Shown: piece by piece, positions 25,526 to 35,274 of the stretch | How positions within the stretch are numbered: the first letter of the stretch is position 1 | Layout of the letters: each line of letters opens with the position of its first letter | Assembly (NCBI GenBank): GCA_001464625.1 | Contig: LNFJ01000040.1 | Span: forward strand, 1-42,036 | Direction: 5' to 3' | Length of the DNA: 42,036 nt | Source of the DNA: Bacteroidia bacterium Ga0077558 | GTDB taxonomy: Bacteria; Bacteroidota; Bacteroidia; Chitinophagales; Chitinophagaceae | Program-made: the position numbers and the translations under genes | The notes under the pieces: generated by a model | Databases searched by the model: none | Told to the model about the DNA's origin: nothing | Seen by the model: only the letters and a program-made list of their open reading frames with translations

Positions 25526-28500
25526 ATGCCAAAACAATTATTGCTCTACTGCTTTCTTATTTCTTTAGTATCTAATTTGAATGCGCAAACAAAACAAGAT
25601 TCTGAAGTTAATACACAGCTTCATAGTTTTTATAAACCCGTTAAGTGGCGAAGTATTGGGCCCTTTCGTGGCGGACGTTCCAATACCGCAACAGGTGTTG
25701 TAGGTGATATAACTACATATTATATGGGCACTACTGGCGGTGGTCTTTGGAAAACAGAAGATATGGGACTTAGCTGGAGAAATATTTCCGATGGATTTTT
25801 TAAAACAGGTTCCGTCGGTGCTGTTGCTGTTTCAGAAAGCGACCCTAATGTTGTTTATGTAGGAATGGGTGAACATGCTGTTCGTGGTGTGATGACACAT
25901 CATGGGGATGGTGTTTATAAATCAACCGATGCTGGGAAAACATGGAAGAAGATCGGGTTGGAATTTACACAGCATATTTCAAGAATAATCATTCATCCCA
26001 AAGATCCGAATGTTGTGTATGTAGCAGCGCAGGGTGCATTGTATAGTAAATCAACACAACGGGGTATTTATAAATCAACCAATGGAGGAGAAACATGGAA
26101 AAATGTTTTATATGTAGATGATAAAACAGGGTGTGTGGAGTTATCCTTGGATATGAACAATACCCGTATCATGTATGCCGCTATGTGGGAGCATGGCCGC
26201 CTGCCATGGAAGGTTATCAGTGGTGGGCCGGGCAGTGGCTTATATAAATCAACTGACTCGGGTGAGAGCTGGAATAAAATACAGGATGGATTGCCCAAAG
26301 AGTTGGGTAAAATGTCAATTGCTGTAAGTCGTTCTAATTCAGAAAAAGTATATGCCTTAATTGAAAGCGATTCCGACAAAGAACAAGGTGGTTTATTTGT
26401 TTCTAATAACGGAGGTGCTAATTGGTCATTAGTTACCAAAGATCACCGCTTAATACAAAGAGCCTGGTATTATATTGAATTGTTTATTGATCCGCAGAAT
26501 GAAAATACAATTTATGTATTGAGTGCACCGGCACTTCGTTCTAAAGATGGTGGAAAGACATGGGAAAATTTATACGGTACACATGGCGACTATCATGATT
26601 TATGGATCAATCCCAACAATCCCAAAAACATGGTGATTGCTAATGATGGTGGAGCCGCCATATCGGTAAACTTTGGTAAAACATGGAGTACGCAAAGTAA
26701 TATGCCAACCGCACAGTTTTACAGGATCAATGTAGATAATCAATTTCCGTATCGCATTTATGGCGGACAGCAGGATAATACTTCTGTTTCTATTGCACAC
26801 CGGGAATTAGGAAGTGGTGGAATATCTCCCTCCAGCTGGACAGCATCTGCCGGAGGCGAAAGTGCATTTCTTGCATTCAATCCTGATGATCCACGGTATG
26901 TATTAGGCGGAAGTTATCTTGGAACAATTGAAGTGATCGATACCAAAGCAAAAGCTGGTACTAATATTATGGCAGCGCCGATTCAATATCTGGGTAGGGA
27001 AACAAAAGAAATGAAGTATCGCTATAACTGGAATGCACCGATTATCTGGAGCAAGCATGAGCCAAATACTTATTATCATGGTGCCCAATATTTATTGAAA
27101 ACAACCGACATGGGTAAAACATGGACGGAAGCTTCACCTGATCTTACCCGTAATGAAAAAGATAAACAAGGAAAAGGTGGTGGACCTTATACCAATGAGG
27201 CTGTGGGTGCAGAAAATTATGGTACGTTAGCTTATATTATGGAGTCGCCACATGAGAAAGGAGTAATATGGACAGGCAGTGATGATGGGTATGTGTACCT
27301 TACAAAAGATGGAGGAGCTAATTGGCAAAATGTAACGCCAAAAGGTTTGCCTGAATGTTTGATCAACGCCATTGAAGTATCGCCGCATGATAAAGCAACT
27401 GCTTATATCGCAACTACCCGTTACAAGTTCAACGATCATCAACCTGCTTTATATAAAACGACTGACTACGGTAAAACATGGACGAAGATCGACAATGGAA
27501 TTCCACATGGTGCATTTACAAGAGTTGTACGAGAAGACCAGGTGCGTAAAGATCTTTTATTTGCAGGTACGGAAACTGGCGTTTACCTGTCGTGGAATGG
27601 CGGTAAAGAATGGTTACCGTTTCAATTGAATTTGCCAATAACTCCCATTACTGATCTTCGTGTACATAAAGATGATTTGATTGCGTCAACTTCAGGCCGA
27701 TCGTTTTGGATATTGGATGATCTGGGTTTGATTCGACAACATAAAGTAGTTAGCGATTCATTTGCAGTATATGAACCAGAAAATACTTATCTCACCAACT
27801 CTTACAGCCCTTTGGATGAAACAGATGAAAGCTTTGATGGAAGCGGAGGATCAAGAGGAGTGAACCCTGCATCTGGTGTTGTTATTTATTATCATTTACC
27901 ATCATTAAAATCAAGTGATGTGTTGACCATGGAAATTAAAGATGCAACGGGTAAACTGGTTCGTACCATTAGTTCAAAACCCGATAGTTTATATAGACGA
28001 TATGATGGTGGCCCATCTGCAGAGCCATTACTTTCAACTGCAAAAGGATTGAACCGTTTTGTTTGGGATATGCGGCATGCATCTATGCCGGGTGTGCCGG
28101 GAGTTTATATTGAAAGCAGCTATAGCGGACATAAATCTATGCCGGGCAGATATTCGATCAGCATAATAAATGGAACGAAGACGATCAGTACAACAGCAGT
28201 TATTGTAGCGAACCCTTTATACGATATAGATACAGATAGGTATAAGGAATACGATAAATTAATGGGTAACATGGAAAAAGAATTAACCAGCATGCATCAG
28301 CTTGTTAATAGCATTTATTCAAAACAGGGACAATTAGCAGCTTTGTTGGCTAATTTGCCAGCAGGTGATAAATACAATAAGGTAATAATGGAAGGGAAGA
28401 TTTTATTAGAACGTATGAAAACATGGGATGAAGAAATGGTGCAACGCAAATCAAAAGCTTATGATGATGTTGAGAATTTTCCGAATAAGTTTACAGCTAA

Positions 28501-28693
28501 TTATATGTTTTTGATCAATCAAACAGAAAGTGATTTGCCAAGAGTAAATAAATCTTCGTTAGATCGTTTGCAGGAATTAACAACTGAATGGACCGGATTA
28601 AAAACAAGAGCTACAGAAATATTGAATAACAACATTCCGGATTTTAATAAGTTGCTGTGGGAGGCAGGAGTAGGAGCTATTTGGAAAAATTAA
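25526..28693 (+). CDS. VPS10/Asp-box repeat exported protein
   Basis: 1055 residues with a signal peptide ([17 protein letters not shown]). The mature N-terminal ~750 residues are a double beta-propeller with about ten Asp-box repeats of the form S/T-x-D/N-x-G-x-x-W (for example [44 protein letters not shown]). The opening '[19 protein letters not shown]' is the standard start of the Bacteroidota sortilin-N/VPS10 family, often annotated as glycosyl hydrolase or sialidase. A beta-sandwich (~750-900) and a helical C-terminus (~905-1055, [20 protein letters not shown]) follow. No catalytic residue of GH74 or sialidases can be confirmed, so enzymatic activity is unproven. Monocistronic, closed by a strong terminator. 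Confidence 0.9.
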   Translation: MPKQLLLYCFLISLVSNLNAQTKQDSEVNTQLHSFYKPVKWRSIGPFRGGRSNTATGVVGDITTYYMGTTGGGLWKTEDMGLSWRNISDGFFKTGSVGAVAVSESDPNVVYVGMGEHAVRGVMTHHGDGVYKSTDAGKTWKKIGLEFTQHISRIIIHPKDPNVVYVAAQGALYSKSTQRGIYKSTNGGETWKNVLYVDDKTGCVELSLDMNNTRIMYAAMWEHGRLPWKVISGGPGSGLYKSTDSGESWNKIQDGLPKELGKMSIAVSRSNSEKVYALIESDSDKEQGGLFVSNNGGANWSLVTKDHRLIQRAWYYIELFIDPQNENTIYVLSAPALRSKDGGKTWENLYGTHGDYHDLWINPNNPKNMVIANDGGAAISVNFGKTWSTQSNMPTAQFYRINVDNQFPYRIYGGQQDNTSVSIAHRELGSGGISPSSWTASAGGESAFLAFNPDDPRYVLGGSYLGTIEVIDTKAKAGTNIMAAPIQYLGRETKEMKYRYNWNAPIIWSKHEPNTYYHGAQYLLKTTDMGKTWTEASPDLTRNEKDKQGKGGGPYTNEAVGAENYGTLAYIMESPHEKGVIWTGSDDGYVYLTKDGGANWQNVTPKGLPECLINAIEVSPHDKATAYIATTRYKFNDHQPALYKTTDYGKTWTKIDNGIPHGAFTRVVREDQVRKDLLFAGTETGVYLSWNGGKEWLPFQLNLPITPITDLRVHKDDLIASTSGRSFWILDDLGLIRQHKVVSDSFAVYEPENTYLTNSYSPLDETDESFDGSGGSRGVNPASGVVIYYHLPSLKSSDVLTMEIKDATGKLVRTISSKPDSLYRRYDGGPSAEPLLSTAKGLNRFVWDMRHASMPGVPGVYIESSYSGHKSMPGRYSISIINGTKTISTTAVIVANPLYDIDTDRYKEYDKLMGNMEKELTSMHQLVNSIYSKQGQLAALLANLPAGDKYNKVIMEGKILLERMKTWDEEMVQRKSKAYDDVENFPNKFTANYMFLINQTESDLPRVNKSSLDRLQELTTEWTGLKTRATEILNNNIPDFNKLLWEAGVGAIWKN

Positions 28694-28713
28694 ACAAAGA
28701 AGTATTAATTTTA

Positions 28714-28751
28714 GATGCCGTGCTGCTTTACCAGCACGGCATCATTTTTTA
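28714..28751 (+). terminator. Rho-independent terminator
   Basis: Perfect 12-bp stem GATGCCGTGCTG / CAGCACGGCATC (28714-28725 with 28732-28743), loop CTTTAC, then ATTTTTT. It is 20 bp after the VPS10-like gene. Confidence 0.95.
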
Positions 28752-28766
28752 AATAATTAGTTGACT

Positions 28767-29117
28767 ATGCAATTTCTTTCTCTTCAACCCTTTGTACCAT
28801 CAGGCAAGAATTTTGAATTGGCCAAAGAGTTTTTTCAAGAATTGGGCTTTACTCTCACATGGAATGCTGCCGGATATGCGGGATTTGAAAATGGGCATTG
28901 TCGTTTCATTCTTCAAGAATACGATCAAAAGGAGTTTGCAGAAAACTTTATGCTAACCGTTAATGTGCCTGATATCGCCGCCTTTCGTATGGCACTACTT
29001 GAAAAGGATTTTCCACAAAAATTTGGTATTCGGATGAGTGAAGTCATCAACCAGCCTTATGGAAAAGAAGTAAATGTTATTGACCTCGCAGGTGTATGCT
29101 GGCATTTTGTAGAATGA
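28767..29117 (+). CDS. VOC-family (glyoxalase-fold) protein
   Basis: 116 residues from the ATG at 28767; an in-frame TTG two codons earlier is less likely. The two beta-alpha-beta-beta-beta modules of the VOC fold are visible: 'LSLQPFVPSGKNFELAKEFF.ELGFTLTWNAAGYAGFENG' and 'FMLTVNVPDIAAFRMALLEK ... VNVIDLAGVCWHFVE'. Typical VOC members bind a metal or a small ligand; here the expected Glu in the last strand (WHFVE) is present but full metal ligands cannot be confirmed. A soluble cytoplasmic protein of unknown substrate. The gene begins only 16 bp after the terminator. Confidence 0.75.
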   Translation: MQFLSLQPFVPSGKNFELAKEFFQELGFTLTWNAAGYAGFENGHCRFILQEYDQKEFAENFMLTVNVPDIAAFRMALLEKDFPQKFGIRMSEVINQPYGKEVNVIDLAGVCWHFVE

Positions 29118-29303
29118 GAAGACAAATCTATTAAAACAATAGATTCAATTATACCAACAATCAGCTCCCGGACAAGAATACTTTTCAATAGCTGCACACC
29201 TTAACACTTTATTTGCCACAAAAGGAGAAAAATTTCGTTCTTCAATTTCTATAAGTATTGTGTAATGAGAAAATCACCTGCATCCTGCTTTAAACTGCAG
29301 GAT

Positions 29304-30350
29304 ATGAGAATAACCAACTGTCATACCATCTTTACAACATTATTCATCACACTCAACACGATGTCTTTCGTAACAACGGCGCAGCCGCTTGCGGCAAAAA
29401 AGGATTACAAGCCCGGTATTCTATCTATTGCTTATTTTATCGAGAGTGCAAATAATTCAGTGAACTCTCTTACCAGTTTATTGCGAAAAGACAATTACAG
29501 AAACAAGATCACTACCTTGAATAACCCGGTAAATAATGAATTGGGCTTTAGTCTGAAAAATGAAATCCTTACAGCTTTAAAACCAATACTTGACAAAGTA
29601 AAGAAAACTGATGGTGGAAAATTTAAAGACATTATTGAAAATTTTCTAAGCAAACCAGAAGAGAATGGAATAAAATCTGTCAAAAAATATCTCCCTTCTA
29701 TTGGCATATTTACCACAGTATTATCTCTGGTGGGCAACCTGGTAATTGTTGAGAAAAGCATTACCAAAGAAGATCTGAATAAGTTCATGGATAAAGTGCA
29801 ACAGTATTTTTATCAGTACGAAAAACTGAATGCCATTAATGAACAGTTCAGTGAACAGGTTGAAAAATTATTGGAAAAATCGGCTGAGATAAAAGAAGAT
29901 TTGAAAGATTTCCTGGTTGAAAGTATAACAACTATGAATCCATCGGTATCTAAACAATCCCTGAAAGATACACAGGTGGAAATATTGTTGCAGAAACATT
30001 ATGACCCGCAGAAGCTGCAGGCATGGCTTGATACGGCCCGAAATCAAAAAGACGGTTCCCTGTATCCACCGGATGCTCCAACATCCGTAAAACTAATTAC
30101 AGCCGGAATTAAAAGAATTCAAAAAGAATTTGAAACAATTTACAACGAAAACTATCGGGAAATGAAAGAACTGATTGCTTCATTAAAAATCAGTATTCCT
30201 AATCTTGATCAAAACCAGTTAAATAAAACCAGTATTGAAATTGATAAATTGTATAATGACAGCCGCCAGGCTGATGTAATTAATTTAAACATCACCCAGG
30301 TTAACGAAAGAATGAGTATTGTTTGCAGTATAATTAATACGGGAAAATAA
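29304..30350 (+). CDS. Exported helical coiled-coil protein (~348 aa)
   Basis: 348 residues from the ATG at 29304, chosen because a normal signal peptide follows (ITNCHTIFTTLFITLNTMSF...TAQ); an ATG at 29265 adds 13 residues with Cys and charges. The mature part is almost entirely alpha-helical: an N-terminal helical region (IAYFIESANNSVNSLTSLLR), a hydrophobic helix (SIGIFTTVLSLVGNLVIVEK) that could insert in a membrane, then long charged helices (YFYQYEKLNAINEQFSEQVE, EKSAEIKEDLKDFLVES). The architecture recalls pore-forming or lysis-type helical bundles but no family is recognised, so no function is proposed. It is convergent with the broken cupin gene. Confidence 0.65.
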   Translation: MRITNCHTIFTTLFITLNTMSFVTTAQPLAAKKDYKPGILSIAYFIESANNSVNSLTSLLRKDNYRNKITTLNNPVNNELGFSLKNEILTALKPILDKVKKTDGGKFKDIIENFLSKPEENGIKSVKKYLPSIGIFTTVLSLVGNLVIVEKSITKEDLNKFMDKVQQYFYQYEKLNAINEQFSEQVEKLLEKSAEIKEDLKDFLVESITTMNPSVSKQSLKDTQVEILLQKHYDPQKLQAWLDTARNQKDGSLYPPDAPTSVKLITAGIKRIQKEFETIYNENYREMKELIASLKISIPNLDQNQLNKTSIEIDKLYNDSRQADVINLNITQVNERMSIVCSIINTGK

Positions 30351-30356
30351 ATTTTA

Positions 30357-30971
30357 CTATCTCCATTTAAACGCAAAATAGCTACAGGGTTTATCAGTAG
30401 CATTAGCAACTCCATGCAGTTTTCCGCTTTCAATAATATAAAAATCACCTGGCCCTGCCTTATAAGTTTTTCCGTCAATTATCATTTCTGTTTCTCCATC
30501 AATCATTAAAATAATTTCTGTATCCACATGTTGGTGCGGTGCATGACTTGCGCCTTTTATTTTTGATAGGTTGTTTGCATTTCATAGTTCTCACACAGGA
30601 CAGTTGGGCGGTCAAAATATTTTCGGGTGCCCCTGTTGTTTGCTTCGTTCCATATTCATGGGTTTTTTAGACCGGAGCATTAATACATAGTAAGTAACCG
30701 GGCCATCGCCGGTGTTTTCAAAAGTCTGCATTTCATGTGGAAGAATAAGAAGCACACTGCCTGCGCCCAATGTTGCAATTTTATCGCCAATGGTACAGTT
30801 AAGTGTTCCTTCTTTAATAATAATAGGTTCTTCTAAGCTATCCTGTGCATGTGGCGGACGGGGTATAGCTCCTTTAATAGCAGTAAGAAGAAAAATGTAA
30901 CTCGCATGCCGGAAGGCATTGATTTTTAAAGTTAAGTTTTTCCTTCCTAAAAGGGATATAACCCTGTTCAT
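30357..30971 (-). pseudogene. Decayed bicupin gene (deletion plus frameshift)
   Basis: Three frames are needed to read one bicupin. Frame 1 (30971 to 30612) encodes the first cupin (PRPPHAQDSLEEPIIIKEG, LGAGSVLLILPHEMQTFENT, YYVLMLRSKKPMNMERSKQQ). Frame 2 holds YFDRPTVLCENYEMQTTYQK. Frame 3 (to 30357) holds the second cupin (GASHAPHQHVDTEIILMIDG, AGPGDFYIIESGKLHGVANA, CSYFAFKW). Compared with relatives I know, about 25 residues between frames 1 and 2 are missing (a deletion), and the shift from frame 2 to 3 is a one-base loss near an A-run at about 30560. The usual N-terminal signal peptide is also absent. Intact relatives resemble (S)-ureidoglycine aminohydrolase-type bicupins. Confidence 0.85.
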
Positions 30972-31026
30972 TCGCCGTTATGCTCAATTTATACAGTTTA
31001 AACATAATTACCTAGCTAAAAGGTAA

Positions 31027-31034
31027 TAGCTTTG
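31027..31034 (+). promoter_or_regulatory. Bacteroidota -7 box TAGCTTTG
   Basis: Perfect TAnnTTTG match, 17 bp before the start codon of the next gene; the -33 element is not clear. Confidence 0.5.
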
Positions 31035-31051
31035 CATTATAAACCTCTAAT

Positions 31052-32377
31052 ATGAAACCAACATCAACCTTATTGCTACTCACAGTAACTGTGATGCTTG
31101 CAGTAACAAGTAATTTTTCCGCTTCGGCCCAACAGCAATACAAACTCCGGCAGGTAACCAATATGATGGGAATGAAATCGGAAACAACCATCTATGTAAA
31201 AGGGATGCGCAAAAGAACTGAAGGTGGCGGTTTAACAGGAATGGGAGCTAATCTTACAACTATAGAGCAATGCGATAAGCAACGTACTGTTACTTTGAAT
31301 GATAAAAAGAAACTCTATTTTATTGAGCCGTTCTCAAAAAATTCAGAAGAGGTAATTGACGATGACGTTAAACCTGCGGCAAAAACTAAACCTGTTGCTG
31401 CAACAACAACAAAGAAAGGTGGTATAATAAATATGTATTATAATATCACCGATACAGGTGAACGTAAGAAAATGTATGGCTTTACTGCCCGCCACGTATG
31501 GACTACTCAAAAAATAAAACCTTCTCCCGATGCCTGTATGATGAAAGACAGCATGATCATTAAAACAGATGGATGGTATATTGATTTGCCTGAATTTAAT
31601 TGCCCGATACGTTATGCACCTTCCAGCACTAATAATGGAGGATATCAACAACCTGACTGTCAGGATAAATATGTTACACGCCGTAGTGGAAAAGGGAAAT
31701 TGGGATTCCCGTTGATTGAAAAAAGAACGATGATAATGGGGAATGGTACTGCACAAACCAGTGAGTTTGTTACGGATCTTGAAACACTTGAACTTATTAC
31801 TGGTAAATTGGATTCAATGTTGTTTGAAATTCCTACGGGTTATACTTTAGCAAAAAGTGCGGAAGAGTTACAGGAAAAATTTGATGTGGCGGAAATCATG
31901 AAGCAGGCAGGTAACTCAAACTATGCTAACAATAATAAAACTTCAGCCGTTAACGAAGAAAAAAAGTCAGGTGTGCTTCGTATAGGAGTATATGAGCCAA
32001 AAGGGGACGGACAATTACAGTATGCAACACTGCAGCAACATATTGTAGGTAATCTTACAAGCGGCACTATTGAAGCTGTCGCCATTACATCTGAAGAGGA
32101 TGCAAAAAAATATCATTGCGATTTTGTACTTAATACGGACTTTGTAAAAGTGAAATCAGGCAGTAAAGTAGGGGGCTTGTTAAAAGCAATAAAAAACACA
32201 GACCCTAACGCTGCGACATCTTTTGCTATTGAAGCAAATCTTGTTCTTACCAATCTATCAGACGGTTCTAGCAGGTTGCAACAAAATGTAAATGGCAAAT
32301 ATGATGGTAACCCGGATGCAGCTGCTAAAAAAGCATTGGATGATGGATGCCGGCTTGTATTGAAAGGATTGAAATAA
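31052..32377 (+). CDS. Exported DUF4412-like protein
   Basis: 441 residues. Signal peptide to about residue 26 (LLLLTVTVMLAVTSNFSASA). The N-terminal half follows the pattern of DUF4412/lipoprotein-like stress proteins of Bacteroidota: 'VTNMMGMKSETTIYVKGMRK', 'EQCDKQRTVTLNDKKKLYFI', and a conserved 'TARHVWTTQKI'. A Lys/Ala-rich linker (~110-125) and an Asn-rich linker (~285-300) divide the protein. The C-terminal ~150 residues (VLRIGVYEPKGDGQLQYATL ... YHCDFVLNTDFVKVKSG) look like a separate alpha/beta domain resembling CsgG-style or CHASE-like modules, not identified. Periplasmic or surface-exposed. Monocistronic with a promoter box upstream and a terminator downstream. Confidence 0.65.
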   Translation: MKPTSTLLLLTVTVMLAVTSNFSASAQQQYKLRQVTNMMGMKSETTIYVKGMRKRTEGGGLTGMGANLTTIEQCDKQRTVTLNDKKKLYFIEPFSKNSEEVIDDDVKPAAKTKPVAATTTKKGGIINMYYNITDTGERKKMYGFTARHVWTTQKIKPSPDACMMKDSMIIKTDGWYIDLPEFNCPIRYAPSSTNNGGYQQPDCQDKYVTRRSGKGKLGFPLIEKRTMIMGNGTAQTSEFVTDLETLELITGKLDSMLFEIPTGYTLAKSAEELQEKFDVAEIMKQAGNSNYANNNKTSAVNEEKKSGVLRIGVYEPKGDGQLQYATLQQHIVGNLTSGTIEAVAITSEEDAKKYHCDFVLNTDFVKVKSGSKVGGLLKAIKNTDPNAATSFAIEANLVLTNLSDGSSRLQQNVNGKYDGNPDAAAKKALDDGCRLVLKGLK

Positions 32378-32397
32378 GCTGTACAAAATATTATTTG

Positions 32398-32427
32398 CCC
32401 GTTGTATAGTTTATACAACGGGTTTTT
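32398..32427 (+). terminator. Rho-independent terminator
   Basis: Perfect 11-bp stem CCCGTTGTATA / TATACAACGGG (32398-32408 with 32412-32422), 3-nt loop, then TTTTT. Confidence 0.92.
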
Positions 32428-32527
32428 ATATTAAAAGAGGTTGAAAATACCGTCCTCACGGTAGTTCAGAAAAGCACTGATCGGTTAAGTTTACGCTTTC
32501 AATTTTACTATTATTAATGTTACTTCT

Positions 32528-33001
32528 ATGCGACAGATAATTAAAAACACCATACTTATTTTTTTAATCAGTATTCCATTATTGGGCCAATCACAAACCT
32601 GCGAAGTACTTGATAGGGTACAATTAAAACAAATGCTTAATGAGTTGGGATATACTGTAAAAGATGTAGTCATAACTCCCGGCAAAGAAAAATACCAGGT
32701 CGACTTTAATAAGGATGGCTTGAATATTCCGGTTGGTTATGAAATCAGCCCGAGCACCAATTATATCTGGTTGACTGTTAATCTTGGAAAGGCTTTAAGT
32801 GATACATCCCGCAATCATTTTAACTTGCTAATGCAAAATGGTAAAATACAACCCTGCCAGTTTTATATTACAGAAAGCGGTACGTTAATGCTGGGGCTTG
32901 CAATTGAAAACCGGGGTGTTACAAATGCAATATTGCGTCGTCTCTCTGAAAATGTATCCAGCAGGGTATCGGAAACAAAGCTCTACTGGGAATTAAAGTA
33001 A
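32528..33001 (+). CDS. Exported small protein, possibly YbjN-like
   Basis: 157 residues with a signal peptide (IIKNTILIFLISIPLLGQSQ). The mature ~135 residues show an alpha/beta pattern (LDRVQLKQMLNELGYTVKDV, YQVDFNKDGLNIPVGYEISP, YIWLTVNLGKALSDTSRNHF, FYITESGTLMLGLAIENRGV) with the helix-strand-strand order of YbjN-type or type III chaperone-like folds; this is inferred from pattern only. Two cysteines (TCEVL and QPCQF) may pair in the periplasm. It ends 9 bp before the convergent helicase gene's stop. Confidence 0.6.
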   Translation: MRQIIKNTILIFLISIPLLGQSQTCEVLDRVQLKQMLNELGYTVKDVVITPGKEKYQVDFNKDGLNIPVGYEISPSTNYIWLTVNLGKALSDTSRNHFNLLMQNGKIQPCQFYITESGTLMLGLAIENRGVTNAILRRLSENVSSRVSETKLYWELK

Positions 33002-33010
33002 TAATACTAC

Positions 33011-34840
33011 TTAAATAATTTCAAACTCCCATACGGTACGATAAGTGCCATGTTTTTCTACATACGAAAGAAATTCATTGTAAAATTTATCTGCACCAAT
33101 TGTGGCACAATCGCCAATAACTATCAATTGTTCTTTAGCCCTGGTGATGGCAACATTCATTCGGCGGTAGTCTTTTAAAAAACCAATATCTCCATCATCA
33201 TTACTTCGAACAAGCGAAACAATAATATTTTCTTTTTCCTGTCCTTGGAAACTATCAATGGTACTGATCCGCATTTGCACAGGTAATACTTCTTTTGCCG
33301 CAGTCACCTGCCCGGAATAAGGGGAGATAAAAGCTGTAACAGCAGGAGACAGGTTTTCTTTTTCTACTAATTGCTGCACAATATTCAATTCACCTTCATT
33401 TTGTAAACTCATTCCGTCTGGCCCACGTTTTTCATTGTAGCCGGAACCTGCCGTGTCAATAAAAGTAAGATGTATCCCATCATCAATAAGATGTGCCGCT
33501 GTTTGCAATAATCCATTATAAAAATACTGGCTGCTAAAGCCAGCAATGGCAGGCCTCATTCGGTATTGGGTGTTCAATAAATATACAGCAGGATTGTGGT
33601 CAATGGCTACTTCAAGAACAGAACGGTTGAAACCTAATTGTGCTGCTTCATTACTTAACACAGTAGGGGGTAATTGCCAGTGATCACCAGCCAGCACTAT
33701 TTTATCGGCTAATGGAAAAATTGTCCATGCCAATGGTTCGATACATTGTCCCGCTTCATCAATTACCAAACTATCAAATTTCAGGTGATGAATCTTTGCA
33801 TCATACAACCCAATAGGAGTGCCGGCAATTACTTCGGCTTCGGCAAATAATTTTTCTTCGTTGTAAGCCTGTAGCTTTTTTATTTCGGTACGAATATTTT
33901 TTACTTCCTTAAAAAGCAGGTTTCGTTGTTCCCGTTCTGCTTTGCCAAAACTGCGTTTGTATTTTAGGGCCATTCGTCTAAACTCTTCGGCCCGCATTTT
34001 TAATTGCTTTATCTCTTTCAGCGACTTGCTGTTGTTTAATTTTCCTTCGGGTGTGTGAGCAAAAATTGTTTCATCTACTTTAGTGATGTTGCCAACTCTC
34101 AACAATTTTACTCCATGCTTTATCAATCCTTTGGCAATATTGTCAACTGCCGTATTGCTTGGTGCTGATACCAATACTTTTTCTCCGGCTTTTATTAGTT
34201 GAACAATGGCTTCAATCAATGTGGTTGTTTTTCCAGTTCCCGGCGGGCCATGTACGATGGTGAGCTGCTCATTTGCTGCAATAGCTGCTACAGCCTGTTG
34301 CTGACTTTCATTTAATTTTTGATTGCGAAAATTGATTGTAGCATTCTTTACTGCTGGAGCAGTTGCGATTGTAGCACTATCGTGTAATTGTTCAAAAAGT
34401 TTAAACAATGGTTTGTTATTCTCCAATTCGTTCAGCACTTTTTTCATAATGCTGGTGGTACGGGTATCGGGAGCCAGTTTAATACCTACACCATCATCTT
34501 CTATCCAATCTGGAAAGTCGGGAGCAAACAAACGGAACTCTCCATTCTTTCCATCAAGACTAATCAATATTCCTTTGATCGGTTCTTCACCACTAATAAA
34601 ACATTCAATGGCGGCACCATCCTTGAACATATTTGCTTCTGGTGGAAAATAAAGTTTGAATGTTATTTCCGGGTAATCGGCGTAGCCGAAATTCTTTTTG
34701 GTAACAATAACTGGATGCAATGCAAGACCTTCTGCTTTTAATTGTTTGAGGGTATGCGATTGGTCGAGTTTATAACGATTGGCCTGCTCCTTTTCTTCCA
34801 GGTCAATGCATTTCAATAAAGTCTGTAGTTGCGGGTGCAT
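33011..34840 (-). CDS. Superfamily 1 helicase of the Upf1/IGHMBP2 type
   Basis: 609 residues. An N-terminal OB-like region (~1-170) is followed by the ATPase core: Walker A VHGPPGTGKTTT at ~198, motif Ia ISAP-like (VLVSAPSNTAVDNIAKGL), Walker B LVIDEAGQCIEPL (DEAG, typical of Upf1-like), motif III GDHWQLPPTVLS, motif IV YRMRPAIAGFSSQYF, motif V STIDSFQGQEKENIIVSLVR and motif VI MNVAITRAKEQLIVIGD. The charged insert (KRSFGKAEREQRNLLFKEVK) is the coiled-coil '1B' stalk of this family. It likely unwinds RNA or DNA using ATP in the cytoplasm; the bacterial role is unclear. No neighbouring genes suggest a partner. Confidence 0.92.
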   Translation of the reverse strand: MHPQLQTLLKCIDLEEKEQANRYKLDQSHTLKQLKAEGLALHPVIVTKKNFGYADYPEITFKLYFPPEANMFKDGAAIECFISGEEPIKGILISLDGKNGEFRLFAPDFPDWIEDDGVGIKLAPDTRTTSIMKKVLNELENNKPLFKLFEQLHDSATIATAPAVKNATINFRNQKLNESQQQAVAAIAANEQLTIVHGPPGTGKTTTLIEAIVQLIKAGEKVLVSAPSNTAVDNIAKGLIKHGVKLLRVGNITKVDETIFAHTPEGKLNNSKSLKEIKQLKMRAEEFRRMALKYKRSFGKAEREQRNLLFKEVKNIRTEIKKLQAYNEEKLFAEAEVIAGTPIGLYDAKIHHLKFDSLVIDEAGQCIEPLAWTIFPLADKIVLAGDHWQLPPTVLSNEAAQLGFNRSVLEVAIDHNPAVYLLNTQYRMRPAIAGFSSQYFYNGLLQTAAHLIDDGIHLTFIDTAGSGYNEKRGPDGMSLQNEGELNIVQQLVEKENLSPAVTAFISPYSGQVTAAKEVLPVQMRISTIDSFQGQEKENIIVSLVRSNDDGDIGFLKDYRRMNVAITRAKEQLIVIGDCATIGADKFYNEFLSYVEKHGTYRTVWEFEII

Positions 34841-34884
34841 ATTTGTGGCGCAAAAATATTGGAAAAGGTGTTGTGTTAACAGAT

Positions 34885-34892
34885 TAACTTTG
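34885..34892 (+). promoter_or_regulatory. Bacteroidota -7 box TAACTTTG
   Basis: Perfect TAnnTTTG match 19 bp before the start codon of the DUF6370-like gene, inside the 71-bp divergent region shared with the helicase gene. Confidence 0.5.
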
Positions 34893-34911
34893 AATCTTCA
34901 ACTAATAATAA

Positions 34912-35268
34912 ATGAAATCACTACTCGTTACTACTGCGTTCATACTTTTTTCTTCTGCTGCATTTGCGCAATTAAGAGCAACTCCTGACAGCACTAAAAA
35001 AGTGCAGATCGTTGAAACATCTTGTGGTCAATGTCAGTTTGGATTAAAAACTAAAAAGGGTTGTGATCTTGCGGTTCGTATTGATGGCAAAGCTTATTTC
35101 GTAGAAGGAACCACCATTGATGAACATGGTGATGCACATGCAAGTGATGGTTTTTGCGAAGCTATCCGCAAAGCAAAAGTGCAGGGTAAAGTAAAAGATG
35201 ATAAGTTTAAAGTGACTTACTTTAAATTATTAACGCCGGAAGAAGCTGCGGCGGAGAAAAAGAATTAA
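34912..35268 (+). CDS. Exported DUF6370-like cysteine protein
   Basis: 118 residues with a signal peptide (SLLVTTAFILFSSAAFAQ). The conserved core is CGQCQFGLKTKKGCDLAVRI, then GKAYFVEGTTIDEHGDAHAS and DGFCEAIRKAKVQGKVK. This pattern of CGxC...GCDL...G..H.....GFC matches a family I associate with DUF6370. Four cysteines plus several histidines suggest a redox or metal-binding role in the periplasm, but there is no evidence of mechanism. It is divergent from the helicase, has its own promoter box, and its stop lies 6 bp from the convergent gamma-glutamyltransferase gene. Confidence 0.75.
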   Translation: MKSLLVTTAFILFSSAAFAQLRATPDSTKKVQIVETSCGQCQFGLKTKKGCDLAVRIDGKAYFVEGTTIDEHGDAHASDGFCEAIRKAKVQGKVKDDKFKVTYFKLLTPEEAAAEKKN

Positions 35269-35274
35269 TTTCTT

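Noticed and set aside
29125-29145. Inverted repeat AATCTATT/AATAGATT after the VOC gene as a terminator
   Set aside because: An A/T-only 8-bp stem without a following T-run; too weak to call.
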